Positions 1 through 6,152 of a DNA stretch of 64,000 nt are shown piece after piece (the stretch's first letter is position 1; the number at the start of each line of letters is the position of its first letter). The position numbers were made by a program, and so were the translations under genes. The stretch comes from Acetobacter ascendens (GTDB lineage Bacteria > Pseudomonadota > Alphaproteobacteria > Acetobacterales > Acetobacteraceae), in NCBI RefSeq assembly GCF_001766235.1, contig NZ_CP015164.1, positions 2,197,001 through 2,261,000 on the forward strand, written 5' to 3'. Below the pieces are notes generated by a model. It was not told the origin of the DNA. It made no database searches and worked only from the letters and a program-made list of their open reading frames with translations.

Positions 1-269
1 CTTACATTGAGCAACTTTGGGGTAGTCAGGCTATCAATCAGGAACTTGGCGCCACCCTGGACGCCGTCATGATCTGGGGTGCCGCAGGAATGACGCTCAA
101 TAGATACATGCGCTTTCTGAAATGGCTCAGGAACGCGCATATTAACAGTCGCGCAAGCAACGGCGCGGGCCATCTTCTGGCGCATCCGTGTAAGTGCAAA
201 ACGACTTTGCCCTATGCTGTGGTTTAGCAGCGGATAGGGTTCAGGAAGTTCAAAGCGAATTACCCTCAC
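1..269 (-). CDS. RusA-like phage endonuclease, partial (C-terminus off window)
   Basis: An uninterrupted minus-strand frame of 89 codons starts with GTG at 269 and runs off the left edge. The start overlaps the stop of the upstream gene as GTGA, which supports it. The N-terminus (VRVIRFELPEPYP) and a later PDHDGVQGGAKFLIDSL segment resemble RusA-type Holliday-junction resolvases, in which Asp residues of a PD-x-DN-x-x-K...D block bind metal. RusA is common at the end of phage replication/recombination operons, which fits the SSB, GapR-like and HTH genes upstream. Family assignment rests on this partial pattern only; the C-terminal acidic residue cannot be seen. Confidence 0.5.
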   Translation of the reverse strand, partial: MRVIRFELPEPYPLLNHSIGQSRFALTRMRQKMARAVACATVNMRVPEPFQKAHVSIERHSCGTPDHDGVQGGAKFLIDSLTTPKLLNV

Positions 270-469
270 GCGAACCGTCCCGCACCATCACGGCGGCGGC
301 CAAGGCGTAGCGCATTATTCTGCAAACGGAGCTGCCGGTTTTCTTCACGCAATCTGATGTTTTCAGCATTCCGGCGCGTGACAGCCTCCAGAAAGCGGGC
401 ATTTTCTGCCCGCAGTCGAGTGTTCTCACGCTGGAGTTTAGCGTCTGGGGATAGGAGCGTTTTCAGCAT
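266..469 (-). CDS. small coiled-coil phage protein
   Basis: This encodes 67 residues, almost all a charged heptad-like helix (residues 8-55, rich in E, R, L and N), followed by a basic Arg/Gly tail GRRRDGAGRF. It lies in the leftward prophage operon, 3 bp after the GapR-like gene, and its stop overlaps the GTG start of the RusA-like gene. The layout suggests a dimeric coiled-coil protein, perhaps DNA-associated through the basic tail. No family is recognised. Confidence 0.6.
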   Translation of the reverse strand: MLKTLLSPDAKLQRENTRLRAENARFLEAVTRRNAENIRLREENRQLRLQNNALRLGRRRDGAGRFA

Positions 470-472
470 AGT

Positions 473-751
473 TTACATCCCAAGGGCACGGCGATAAACG
501 TCAAGCAAGGTTTCTTGCTCTTCCACTTCGGCAGGTTCCTGCCTACGAATGCGGATGATCTGACGCAGCACTTTCACATCGAAGCCAGCGGATTTTGCTT
601 CGGTGAAGATGTCCTTAATGTCGCCTGAAAGAGCTTTGCGTTCTTCTTCCAAACGCTCAACACGCTCAATAATGCTTCTCAGCCGATCAGCGGCAATGCC
701 ACCAACTGCCGGGTCATTGCTGTTGTGGCCTGCCATTTCTGTTGTGTTCAT
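473..751 (-). CDS. GapR-like DUF2312 DNA-binding protein
   Basis: The 92-aa product is a DUF2312 protein: ADRLRSIIERVERLEEE, then a KDIFTEAKSAGFDVKVLRQI block and a C-terminal acidic/hydrophobic helix ending RRALGM. GapR of Caulobacter, the studied member, is a nucleoid-associated protein that binds overtwisted AT-rich DNA ahead of forks. The start at 751 is chosen because ATGA overlaps the stop of the upstream HTH gene and an AGAGGA ribosome site lies just before it; a longer frame reaches 781. A phage-encoded copy is inferred from its position inside the early operon. Confidence 0.85.
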   Translation of the reverse strand: MNTTEMAGHNSNDPAVGGIAADRLRSIIERVERLEEERKALSGDIKDIFTEAKSAGFDVKVLRQIIRIRRQEPAEVEEQETLLDVYRRALGM

Positions 752-966
752 CGGTTCATTCCTCTTTTTGCAGGCACACACATCGGCACAACGATGTAGC
801 CAAGGGCGTTGATAATGCTTTCTGGTATGTCGCGTTTGTGCGACAGGACTTCCGAAACAACCGAGCGGGAAACACCAGTTTTACGTGACCACGCACTTTG
901 GCCGCCGGCCAGTTCAACCGCATCGGCTAAACGGCTACGGATTTCGGATACTGGGAATGGGGTCAT
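748..966 (-). CDS. small helix-turn-helix phage regulator
   Basis: A 72-aa Cro-like protein starts at MTPFPVSEIRSRLADAVELA. Residues 20-50 (GGQSAWSRKTGVSRSVVSEV) read as a helix-turn-helix in which 'GVSRSVVSEVL' is the recognition helix. A GGAAGAG ribosome site precedes the ATG at 966. Both junctions are ATGA overlaps, with the small gene upstream and the GapR-like gene downstream, so translation is probably coupled. Role: DNA-binding regulator of the prophage early region; target unknown. Confidence 0.65.
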   Translation of the reverse strand: MTPFPVSEIRSRLADAVELAGGQSAWSRKTGVSRSVVSEVLSHKRDIPESIINALGYIVVPMCVPAKRGMNR

Positions 967-1133
967 TTCTTTAACTCTTCCCTCGCTGCCTTCAACGCGC
1001 GGTCCATTTTGTCTGCCCACGTATCCCAATCAAACCACGACACATGAACCCATGTTACGTGGACGGATGGAGGCGGTCCGCTGTGTGTTCGGAACCATGC
1101 GAAACGGCAGAGCCTGAGTTTAATCCACGGCAT
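963..1133 (-). CDS. small unknown phage protein, 56 aa
   Basis: This frame is below usual gene-calling length. ATG at 1133 follows a strong AAGGAG ribosome site. The frame ends at 963 with TGA overlapping the ATG of the next gene. The C-terminal half (WFDWDTWADKMDRALKAARE) is an amphipathic Trp-rich helix. The first part overlaps the 3' end of the upstream gene by about 79 bp, so an internal GTG at 1043 (26 aa) is an alternative start. No family is recognised. Confidence 0.45.
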   Translation of the reverse strand: MPWIKLRLCRFAWFRTHSGPPPSVHVTWVHVSWFDWDTWADKMDRALKAAREELKK

Positions 1134-1453
1134 TTCTCTCCTTCGCGCTCTTTCCGGCGCTGCTGCACGAGGGCGTTGACCTCGGCAGCGATAGAGTCAC
1201 AGGAGGCCATCAGCTCAATAAGCGCCTCAGCATCGGGCGCATTGGTTCCTGATAGCCAGTTACGCGCGGCCCGCGGCGTTTTCATCGCAGAACGAGCCAG
1301 CATTTCTGCCGCAAATCGGAAAGGCTCAAACTCGCGTTTGATCATATTCAAGAGCCTGTCACGGACAGGCGTATGTACGGCGCCCATCATTTGCGGAAAC
1401 TTTCGGTCATTTTTTGACTGTTTAAGGGCGTGAATTGCCCGATCATTCCACAT
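1055..1453 (-). CDS. phage HTH-like protein, 132 aa
   Basis: The start at 1453 (MWNDRAIHALKQ) has a GGAGG site 6 bases upstream; a longer frame to 1597 lacks one. Residues around 45-85 (FRFAAEMLARSAMKTPRAA, then NWLSGTNAPDAEALIELMA) look like a helix-turn-helix in which 'RTARNWL' type helices contact DNA; similar proteins occur in acetic-acid-bacterium prophages. It belongs to the leftward operon after ssb. The divergent 1502-1741 gene starts 48 bp away. Function inferred only as a DNA-binding protein. Confidence 0.55.
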   Translation of the reverse strand: MWNDRAIHALKQSKNDRKFPQMMGAVHTPVRDRLLNMIKREFEPFRFAAEMLARSAMKTPRAARNWLSGTNAPDAEALIELMASCDSIAAEVNALVQQRRKEREGEKCRGLNSGSAVSHGSEHTADRLHPST

Positions 1454-1501
1454 CGTTTTCCTCCATTCTCCGTTTTGTGAGAACGGGAGATCGGAGAAAC
1501 G

Positions 1502-1741
1502 ATGAAGAAGGAGACTGAATTCGGAACTGTAGAATACGGGGGCACATACTCCCCCGATTTGCTGAACGCCTGCGATGCAGCGCCAGATATCCCGCACGGC
1601 ACGCCGTTCCTATGGAACGCTATTGTGCGCAGTGCGATCATCTGGGCGCAGCTCAACACCCACGCCACCATCAGGCAGCGCGTTCTTTTGCTACAGGACG
1701 TAGCCGACAAGCTGGGGGTTGATGCGGCATGCATTGGATAG
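1502..1741 (+). CDS. hypothetical phage protein, 79 aa
   Basis: A plus-strand gene of 79 codons has a GGAG ribosome site 5 bases before ATG. It lies inside the leftward cluster, between ssb and the HTH-like gene, and would be transcribed against them. Its C-terminal half (ATIRQRVLLLQDVADKLGVD) is a plausible amphipathic helical region. No recognisable family. The overlapping minus-strand frame has poor composition and was not chosen. Confidence 0.5.
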   Translation: MKKETEFGTVEYGGTYSPDLLNACDAAPDIPHGTPFLWNAIVRSAIIWAQLNTHATIRQRVLLLQDVADKLGVDAACIG

Positions 1742-1743
1742 GC

Positions 1744-2208
1744 TCAGAACGGGATATCATCATCCAGATCGGGATTGCCTTGCGGGCTATCCCATCCACC
1801 GGACTGCTGATTGTTCTGGCCACGGCTTTGCTGTTGGCGCGGGGCATCTCCTGCATCTTTATTATCCAGCAGCACCAACTCGCCGCGATAAGCCGCAATC
1901 ACGACTTCCGTGGTATAGCGTTCCTGCCCACCCTGATCTGTCCATTTGCGGGTTTGCAGGGAGCCTTCCAGATAAACTTTGCGGCCTTTGCGCAGGAAAC
2001 GTTCGGCCACATCAGCCAGACGTTCATTGAAAATGACCACGCGATGCCATTCCGTGCGCTCGCGTTTTTCTCCAGATGCGCGATCATTCCATGTGTCACT
2101 GGTGGCCAGCGAGAAAGACACGATCTTTGCACCGCTCTGGCTGGTGCGAACATCTGGGTCTTTGCCCAAATTGCCAACGAGCACGACCTTATTTACGGAG
2201 CCAGCCAT
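1744..2208 (-). CDS. ssb: single-stranded DNA-binding protein
   Basis: The 154-aa protein has the OB-fold of bacterial SSB at residues 1-110 (NKVVLVGNLGKDPDVRTSQS, RTEWHRVVIFNERLADVAE, KVYLEGSLQTRKWTDQGG), a Gln/Gly-rich linker and the acidic tail DLDDDIPF that recruits replication and repair proteins. The start at 2208 is set by a TGATG junction with the upstream gene; longer frames add a non-homologous N-terminus. It protects ssDNA during phage replication and recombination, matching the RecT-like protein and exonuclease in the other operon. It is a phage copy rather than the chromosomal one, judged by context. Confidence 0.93.
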   Translation of the reverse strand: MAGSVNKVVLVGNLGKDPDVRTSQSGAKIVSFSLATSDTWNDRASGEKRERTEWHRVVIFNERLADVAERFLRKGRKVYLEGSLQTRKWTDQGGQERYTTEVVIAAYRGELVLLDNKDAGDAPRQQQSRGQNNQQSGGWDSPQGNPDLDDDIPF

Positions 2209-2591
2209 CAGAACCAACCCATGCTGGAAGCATACGAATTGCAGTTGTCGCAAAGGAAGCGGCATTTATGCGGCGTTGTAAAAACAGTGCGGCACCTGCT
2301 GCAAGCGCGCGTGCGAAGATCAAGATTTTCAGCGCTCGCATGGCCATTGATAGCTGTTGCCTTCTTCCATCTGCGAGCCCTGCCCCGCTGCGCTGCCCCC
2401 TGTTTTTTCCTGCTATCTTCCCAACGCTTTTTCTTTGCTGCATCAGAAATGACAAGGGACACGCGCGCTTTATATTGGCATCCCTTAGGCGTGCGATTAA
2501 GCACGTTGCCAATGACTTCCCAACTTTCTCCCGCATTCGCCATGCGGTTAAGAAGTTCCACCTCTTCCTGTTTCCATGGAGTTCCCACCAT
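2208..2591 (-). CDS. Myb-like/zinc-ribbon DNA-binding protein
   Basis: The 127-aa protein begins with a SANT/Myb-like segment (PWKQEEVELLNRMANAGESW, then EVIGNVLNRTPKGCQYKA), continues with a basic linker (KKKRWEDSRKK, RGRARRWKK) and ends with two Cys pairs, CSRCRTVF and FLCDNC, spaced like a zinc ribbon. The start ATG at 2591 overlaps the stop of the preceding frame as TGATG; a GTG one codon upstream is possible. It is probably a transcription factor of the phage early region. The exact target is unknown. Confidence 0.6.
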   Translation of the reverse strand: MVGTPWKQEEVELLNRMANAGESWEVIGNVLNRTPKGCQYKARVSLVISDAAKKKRWEDSRKKQGAAQRGRARRWKKATAINGHASAENLDLRTRACSRCRTVFTTPHKCRFLCDNCNSYASSMGWF

Positions 2592-3043
2592 CACGGGGCC
2601 TCCCCGTCCGTACGGGTATGCTTCGAGTGCTGATTGACCAGCACCCGAAGCCCCATCACCATGGCAATCGCCACAACCACCATGGAGATTCGAAAAAATG
2701 GAATTTGTTTTGACAGCTTGGTCTGAGCGCGCTTTGAACGAGCACGAAAGACCTCACAAAGACATGCCAATGATGGAAATAACCGCCGAATGGGACATTC
2801 TGCCCACCTCTGCGCCAAAGGATTTGTCTGATCCCCGCCGGATAAAAGGCGCGATGAAATGGACCGCGCCAATGACTCCCGATCTCTCTCCGAAAGAGCG
2901 CACGGCTTGGTTAAAGAAAATCCTCCGCGAGGCGCTCGATAATAAGCAACCTCCTCGTCTGACATCCAGTCAGGAGCAGTAATAAACCCTGTGAGTGTAG
3001 GAATCAGCCTTTCTGGCCGTGGCGTGGCTATTCCTGCACTCAT
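2591..3043 (-). CDS. questionable 150-aa frame in leftward operon
   Basis: This frame links its neighbours by overlaps at both ends: ATGA with the Cro-like gene and TGATG with the zinc-ribbon gene. The last 35 residues include a predicted membrane helix (ISMVVVAIAMVMGLRVLV). Against it, the wobble positions over 2698-2982 are only about 46% G+C by hand count, while the opposite frame 2698-2982 shows the expected coding pattern. Perhaps only part of this stretch is translated, or the plus gene is the real one. Confidence 0.35.
   Translation of the reverse strand: MSAGIATPRPERLIPTLTGFITAPDWMSDEEVAYYRAPRGGFSLTKPCALSERDRESLARSISSRLLSGGDQTNPLAQRWAECPIRRLFPSLACLCEVFRARSKRAQTKLSKQIPFFRISMVVVAIAMVMGLRVLVNQHSKHTRTDGEAP
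2698..2982 (+). CDS. hypothetical protein, antisense to the leftward operon
   Basis: This encodes 94 residues with coding-like composition: hand-counted G+C of codon positions 1/2/3 is about 54/46/57%. It ends with TAATAA. A GGAG lies 10-13 bases before ATG. The C-terminal part (DLSPKERTAWLKKILREALD) is helical and charged. It lies wholly opposite the 2591-3043 frame, so at most one of the two is likely to be a major product. No family is recognised. Confidence 0.45.
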   Translation: MEFVLTAWSERALNEHERPHKDMPMMEITAEWDILPTSAPKDLSDPRRIKGAMKWTAPMTPDLSPKERTAWLKKILREALDNKQPPRLTSSQEQ

Positions 3044-3249
3044 CGCACCGCCTCCTGCGCTGGGGTGCGCTTGAGAGATGCGACATATCTTTTGGCGGCT
3101 TCTATAGAAGCTAGCGTCACGTTCCCTGTGCGCAGACGAGACATAAATTTCGGATTTCCTGTAGCCCCGAGACTAAAGGCGCGGTCAGAGAGAGACCTCT
3201 CTTTCTGGACGGTCTCGATCTCTTTCAGAAGTGAAGTGCGTATCGACAT
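3040..3249 (-). CDS. Cro-like repressor of the leftward operon
   Basis: The 69-aa product has a helix-turn-helix at residues 20-42 (LSDRAFSLGATGNPKFMSRL) and resembles small phage Cro-type regulators. It is the first gene leftward from the divergent control region. A 16-bp palindrome ends one base before its ATG, no ribosome site is visible, and the transcript may therefore be leaderless. It is expected to bind the GGACA-N4-TGTCC operators shared with the divergent repressor. Confidence 0.6.
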   Translation of the reverse strand: MSIRTSLLKEIETVQKERSLSDRAFSLGATGNPKFMSRLRTGNVTLASIEAAKRYVASLKRTPAQEAVR

Positions 3250-3265
3250 AGGACATATATGTCCT
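3250..3265. promoter_or_regulatory. phage operator O1 (perfect palindrome)
   Basis: AGGACATATATGTCCT is a perfect 16-bp palindrome directly adjoining the start codon of the Cro-like gene. It is the best copy of a GGACA-N4-TGTCC element found five times in the prophage. Occupancy would block leftward transcription. Confidence 0.75.
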
Positions 3266-3284
3266 ATTCCTCTTACAGAAGCAA

Positions 3285-3298
3285 GGACATTCTTGTCC
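3285..3298. promoter_or_regulatory. phage operator O2
   Basis: GGACATTCTTGTCC matches the GGACA-N4-TGTCC element. Its centre is 34 bp from that of O1 and 35 bp from that of O3, so the three sites lie on nearly the same DNA face pattern, as in tripartite lambdoid operators. Confidence 0.7.
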
Positions 3299-3299
3299 C

Positions 3300-3328
3300 G
3301 TGAAAGCTAACCCGTTTCAGGGCATAAT
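3300..3328 (+). promoter_or_regulatory. putative repressor promoter
   Basis: GTGAAA at 3300-3305 and CATAAT at 3323-3328 are separated by 17 bp. Transcription would start about 7 bases later, at the repressor ATG (3335), giving a leaderless mRNA as in lambda cI expression from PRM. The -10 lies inside operator O3, so the repressor could switch off its own gene. Confidence 0.45.
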
Positions 3329-3333
3329 TGTCC
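3320..3333. promoter_or_regulatory. phage operator O3
   Basis: GGGCATAATTGTCC is a one-mismatch copy of the GGACA-N4-TGTCC element. It ends one base before the repressor start codon and overlaps its likely -10 sequence. Confidence 0.6.
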
Positions 3334-3334
3334 C

Positions 3335-3733
3335 ATGAAAAAACAGGCAGAAACACTAGCTCAAGCTATAGAAGAGGCGATTCAGTCGCGTGATCTGTCC
3401 GCGCGCGTAGCTAGTTTGAAGGCTGGCTTAAGTGAATCGGCCATTAAGCATATCTTAAGAGGAACCAGCGGCAGCCCTAAAGTGGACACCCTCGCTCGGA
3501 TTGCTCATTCGAACAACATTCCTTTTTTCGTTTCTTTTGATGCTCATGGATTTATCCCCGGAGACATGGAGAGAGATGGCTCTCATCTTGTTCCTTCTCC
3601 GAACACGTCTGCGCAAATTCTCGATAACGCCGAGGAGGCTGCTTGGGTCGGACTCTGGCGCGACATGAACGAGAAACAAAGGCGGATGGCGCTTGCCTTG
3701 ATACAGGCCGCCATCGATACCGATGCTGCTTAA
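3335..3733 (+). CDS. CI-like phage repressor (HTH only)
   Basis: The 132-aa protein has an N-terminal XRE-type helix-turn-helix (residues 20-65: VASLKAGLSESAIKHILRG, then SPKVDTLARIAHSNNIPFF). The C-terminal helix (NEKQRRMALALIQAAID) is typical of short alphaproteobacterial phage regulators. There is no S24 peptidase domain, so RecA-stimulated self-cleavage is not expected and induction must use another route. It diverges from the Cro-like gene across three operators and probably maintains lysogeny by silencing both early promoters. Confidence 0.75.
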   Translation: MKKQAETLAQAIEEAIQSRDLSARVASLKAGLSESAIKHILRGTSGSPKVDTLARIAHSNNIPFFVSFDAHGFIPGDMERDGSHLVPSPNTSAQILDNAEEAAWVGLWRDMNEKQRRMALALIQAAIDTDAA

Positions 3734-3868
3734 CTCCTCGCCAGTGATTCTGTGTGCCCGTACCATGTGGCGAGTATGTCAGAACGAAACGTGAACAGCA
3801 AGGCTGCCAAATTTTAGGGAGCTTCGTGTGGTTTGGGCGGCGGATATAAAAGCCAAGAAAGTTCCATA

Positions 3869-4714
3869 ATGACCTCTCCAACAAAGTACGTGGCTTATAT
3901 TGATGAGGCAGGGGATGACGGCCTAAAAAACGTCGCCAACGTTGACGGGTATTTTGGTTCAGATTGGTTTGTTTTATCATGTGTGGTGGCTCGATATAAT
4001 TACACCTTACGCTTTCCAGACCTTTTAGAAGAAGCTCGGTCAAGTGCCGGGATGCCAAGCGGCCGAGATATTCATTTTGTAAAATTAAATAATCACAAAA
4101 GAAATAAGATATGCGGAATTTTGGCCGCTTCGCAAATCAGATGGTTTGCCGCCATATCGCATAAAAATAATATGCGCTCTTATCACAATAAGCGTGCACA
4201 ATCCGTCTCTAAAAAAAGAAATACCCTTTATAATTGGTTAACAAGGCTAATTTTAGAGAGAGTTACGCAATATTGCCACGATGATTTAATAAAATTAAAG
4301 CAGCCAGTTTATCCACAAGCATTAAAAGTAATAATGTCCTCTCGTGGTGGATTAACCCATGGAGATATTGGCTCTTATATTAGTAAATTATGGATACAAA
4401 GCAGATCATCTAGTTTGTATTTGAATAAAGGATATGTGGATTTTGATATATTCGCCCCAAGTGGCTTATCAATCAAAAACAACTTTGATGTGGCTGGATT
4501 GCAATTAGCAGATATCGTAGCTAGTTCCATTTACAAATCTTTGCCGCAAAAAATTCAATCAAATCCATGCAGCGCATTTATAGATGAATTGCTCCCACGC
4601 TGCGCAGAAAGAAATGGGATGCGTGAAGAATTCGGAATTACTTTTTGGCCGCAAAATTGGCGGCACACATTAAGCCCAGAAAAATCCAATGCTTTGAAAG
4701 GACTGCTTAAATAA
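3869..4714 (+). CDS. DUF3800 domain protein
   Basis: The 281-aa protein has the N-terminal YIDEAGDDG motif and the C-terminal GLQLADIVASS block of DUF3800, with a central RDIHFVKLNN segment; conserved Asp/Glu residues suggest a nuclease-like metal site. The biochemical role of the family is unknown, though members are found in prophages and defence islands. ATG at 3869 is chosen over an upstream TTG. The gene is markedly AT-rich compared with its flanks and is flanked by the repressor and a new promoter, which is the typical setting of a moron. Confidence 0.8.
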   Translation: MTSPTKYVAYIDEAGDDGLKNVANVDGYFGSDWFVLSCVVARYNYTLRFPDLLEEARSSAGMPSGRDIHFVKLNNHKRNKICGILAASQIRWFAAISHKNNMRSYHNKRAQSVSKKRNTLYNWLTRLILERVTQYCHDDLIKLKQPVYPQALKVIMSSRGGLTHGDIGSYISKLWIQSRSSSLYLNKGYVDFDIFAPSGLSIKNNFDVAGLQLADIVASSIYKSLPQKIQSNPCSAFIDELLPRCAERNGMREEFGITFWPQNWRHTLSPEKSNALKGLLK

Positions 4715-4966
4715 ATGACGGCAGCCCCCGTCCTTGCTATCCCATCAGAGAGGATAATTAGATCGCCATCCTCAGGGAAACCCTCTCTCTGACTGCTACC
4801 CTCTAGGGGCGGCCCAAGGTGAACTCGGCGTTGCTGCCGTCTTTGGAATCTAAGCATTATCCATGAGGCATTGCAATTTTTAATTCTGCATAACTCATTG
4901 CGGAATCATTCTGCCCAATCCCTGCCCTTTTCTCGCCCAAGCACGGGCAAAGTCACCTGCCAACCT

Positions 4967-4985
4967 CCTCTTATCCAATAAGAGG
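4967..4985. repeat. perfect hairpin covering a ribosome site
   Basis: CCTCTTAT and ATAAGAGG form an 8-bp stem with a CCA loop. The right arm contains the AGAGG ribosome site of the 37-aa frame at 4996, so folding would hide it. The stretch 4715-4966 shows no other gene. Confidence 0.5.
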
Positions 4986-4995
4986 ACAAGGCCAG

Positions 4996-5109
4996 ATGAA
5001 ACGCATTTCTTACTACGTGATTGACATTACCAGGCAGGCTTTCTCACTCCTGTCTGTGTCCAAATGGTTCGGTGTAGAGAGCATGATGGCTTACGCACCT
5101 CGGCATTAA
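4996..5109 (+). CDS. small 37-aa protein
   Basis: ATG at 4996 follows AGAGGA by 9 bases. The frame gives 37 residues with a hydrophobic/aromatic core (YYVIDITRQAFSLLSVSKWF), and a strong terminator lies 13 bases after its stop. The ribosome site lies in a perfect hairpin. Too short for family assignment. The gene may be an independently expressed small prophage protein. Confidence 0.4.
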   Translation: MKRISYYVIDITRQAFSLLSVSKWFGVESMMAYAPRH

Positions 5110-5122
5110 TCTAAGCTCATTT

Positions 5123-5157
5123 TATCCCGCCCCAAATTCGGAGCGGGATATTTTTTA
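5123..5157 (+). terminator. rho-independent terminator
   Basis: TATCCCGC (5123-5130) pairs with GCGGGATA (5143-5150) and is followed by TTTTTTAT. It ends the DUF3800/small-ORF transcript and insulates the next phage promoter. Confidence 0.8.
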
Positions 5158-5166
5158 TCTAAAATG

Positions 5167-5180
5167 GGACATTTTTGTCC
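5167..5180. promoter_or_regulatory. phage operator O4
   Basis: GGACATTTTTGTCC matches the operator of the divergent control region. It lies 27 bp after the terminator and just upstream of the rightward early promoter. Confidence 0.65.
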
Positions 5181-5193
5181 TTGCGTCACGATC

Positions 5194-5199
5194 TATAAT
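5194..5199 (+). promoter_or_regulatory. -10 element of rightward early promoter
   Basis: A consensus TATAAT sits between operators O4 and O5, with no good -35 hexamer visible. Transcription would start around 5206, inside O5, and read the 5240-11121 operon. Bound repressor at either site should block it. Confidence 0.55.
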
Positions 5200-5200
5200 G

Positions 5201-5214
5201 AGACATATATGACC
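5201..5214. promoter_or_regulatory. phage operator O5
   Basis: AGACATATATGACC is a degenerate copy of the operator. Its centre is 34 bp from that of O4, the same spacing as O1-O2. Confidence 0.55.
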
Positions 5215-5239
5215 CATCACGAACGAAAGGTGATGGGCG

Positions 5240-5551
5240 ATGGAACAGGCACAGACGGTCGAGCAGAAGGCTCCCGACATTTACACGCACAATGCCGCGA
5301 AAGATAAAAACGCACGCGACCTGATTGATGGTGCGCTGAAGCCTTATGGCGCTCGCATAACCAATGATGGGCGCATCCAGAAAGGCAACAAAGAGCCATC
5401 TGGAATTTATGTGACTTCTAGCAAAGGCCGCATTCGCTTCCGCTATGAGAACGGATCATTAGCCATGAGCGGCCCTCTAGAAGCTAAAACCGTAAAGGAT
5501 TTCGTAGAGAAGTATTGGTTTTGGGCCCCGGTAAAAGGGCGAGCAAAATGA
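5240..5551 (+). CDS. hypothetical phage protein, 103 aa
   Basis: First gene of the rightward early operon, 25 bp after operator O5. The N-terminal half (DKNARDLIDGALKPYGARIT) is helical and the C-terminal half (GIYVTSSKGRIRFRYENGSL) suggests beta strands. Its stop overlaps the next start as ATGA. No family is recognised. Confidence 0.6.
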   Translation: MEQAQTVEQKAPDIYTHNAAKDKNARDLIDGALKPYGARITNDGRIQKGNKEPSGIYVTSSKGRIRFRYENGSLAMSGPLEAKTVKDFVEKYWFWAPVKGRAK

Positions 5552-5838
5552 AGATGCAAAAAGCAGATTGGCGCGTTCTGGAAAAGGGCAGTAAGCGCGA
5601 AATAAGCATTATCGGGGCGTTTGGTGATGGGAAATCTGTCGATATAAAATTCGATGTCTTTGATCGCCGACGTATAATTGAACGCAATATTGCGCGCGGT
5701 TTCATCATGCCGGGTGAATACTTCAACAAATACAAAATAACCAAAGCTGGCTCTGATGAATTGGATAGGCATTTCCGCGCCATCCAAGAACGAAAGAAAT
5801 CACGCGAAGAAAAACGCAAAAAGAAAGGCGCCGCATAA
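5548..5838 (+). CDS. hypothetical phage protein, 96 aa
   Basis: ATG at 5548 overlaps the stop of the gene before it, and the stop overlaps the next start (TAATG). The protein has a beta-rich N-terminal part and a strongly basic tail (ERKKSREEKRKKKGAA) that could bind nucleic acid. No family is recognised. Confidence 0.6.
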   Translation: MKMQKADWRVLEKGSKREISIIGAFGDGKSVDIKFDVFDRRRIIERNIARGFIMPGEYFNKYKITKAGSDELDRHFRAIQERKKSREEKRKKKGAA

Positions 5839-6074
5839 TGTCCGGTACAATCCACAAAGACGGTATCCCCGAACGCATCGGAAGCGGTGCGCGGGATGTG
5901 TGCGACTGGTTCCAGTTTACGGCGCTGGGGCAGTTGTTCTGTCTGGCTGTGTTTTTCTACGGCCTGTTCGCGCTCATCGTTCTTACAGAACCCGGTCGCA
6001 AAATAGCTGAATACCTGATCGAGCTGGTCGTCATGATCGGATGCGATCTGTTTGGCGCGCCCTACCCCTACTGA
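5838..6074 (+). CDS. small phage membrane protein, 78 aa
   Basis: One clear membrane helix lies at residues 28-50 (ALGQLFCLAVFFYGLFALIV), with a second hydrophobic stretch near residues 58-70. The start overlaps the previous stop as TAATG. It is a small inner-membrane protein of the early operon; function unknown. Confidence 0.55.
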   Translation: MSGTIHKDGIPERIGSGARDVCDWFQFTALGQLFCLAVFFYGLFALIVLTEPGRKIAEYLIELVVMIGCDLFGAPYPY

Positions 6075-6152
6075 TGCCGCAATGTTTCCCGCTGCCCGCA
6101 GCGGGTTGCATGGCCGCATTGGCCGAATGTTTCTCCACGCTAGGAGTAGAAA

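Noticed and set aside
1729..2637. 302-codon plus-strand frame
   Set aside because: Entirely antisense to ssb and the zinc-ribbon gene, which have clear family signatures and coupled starts.
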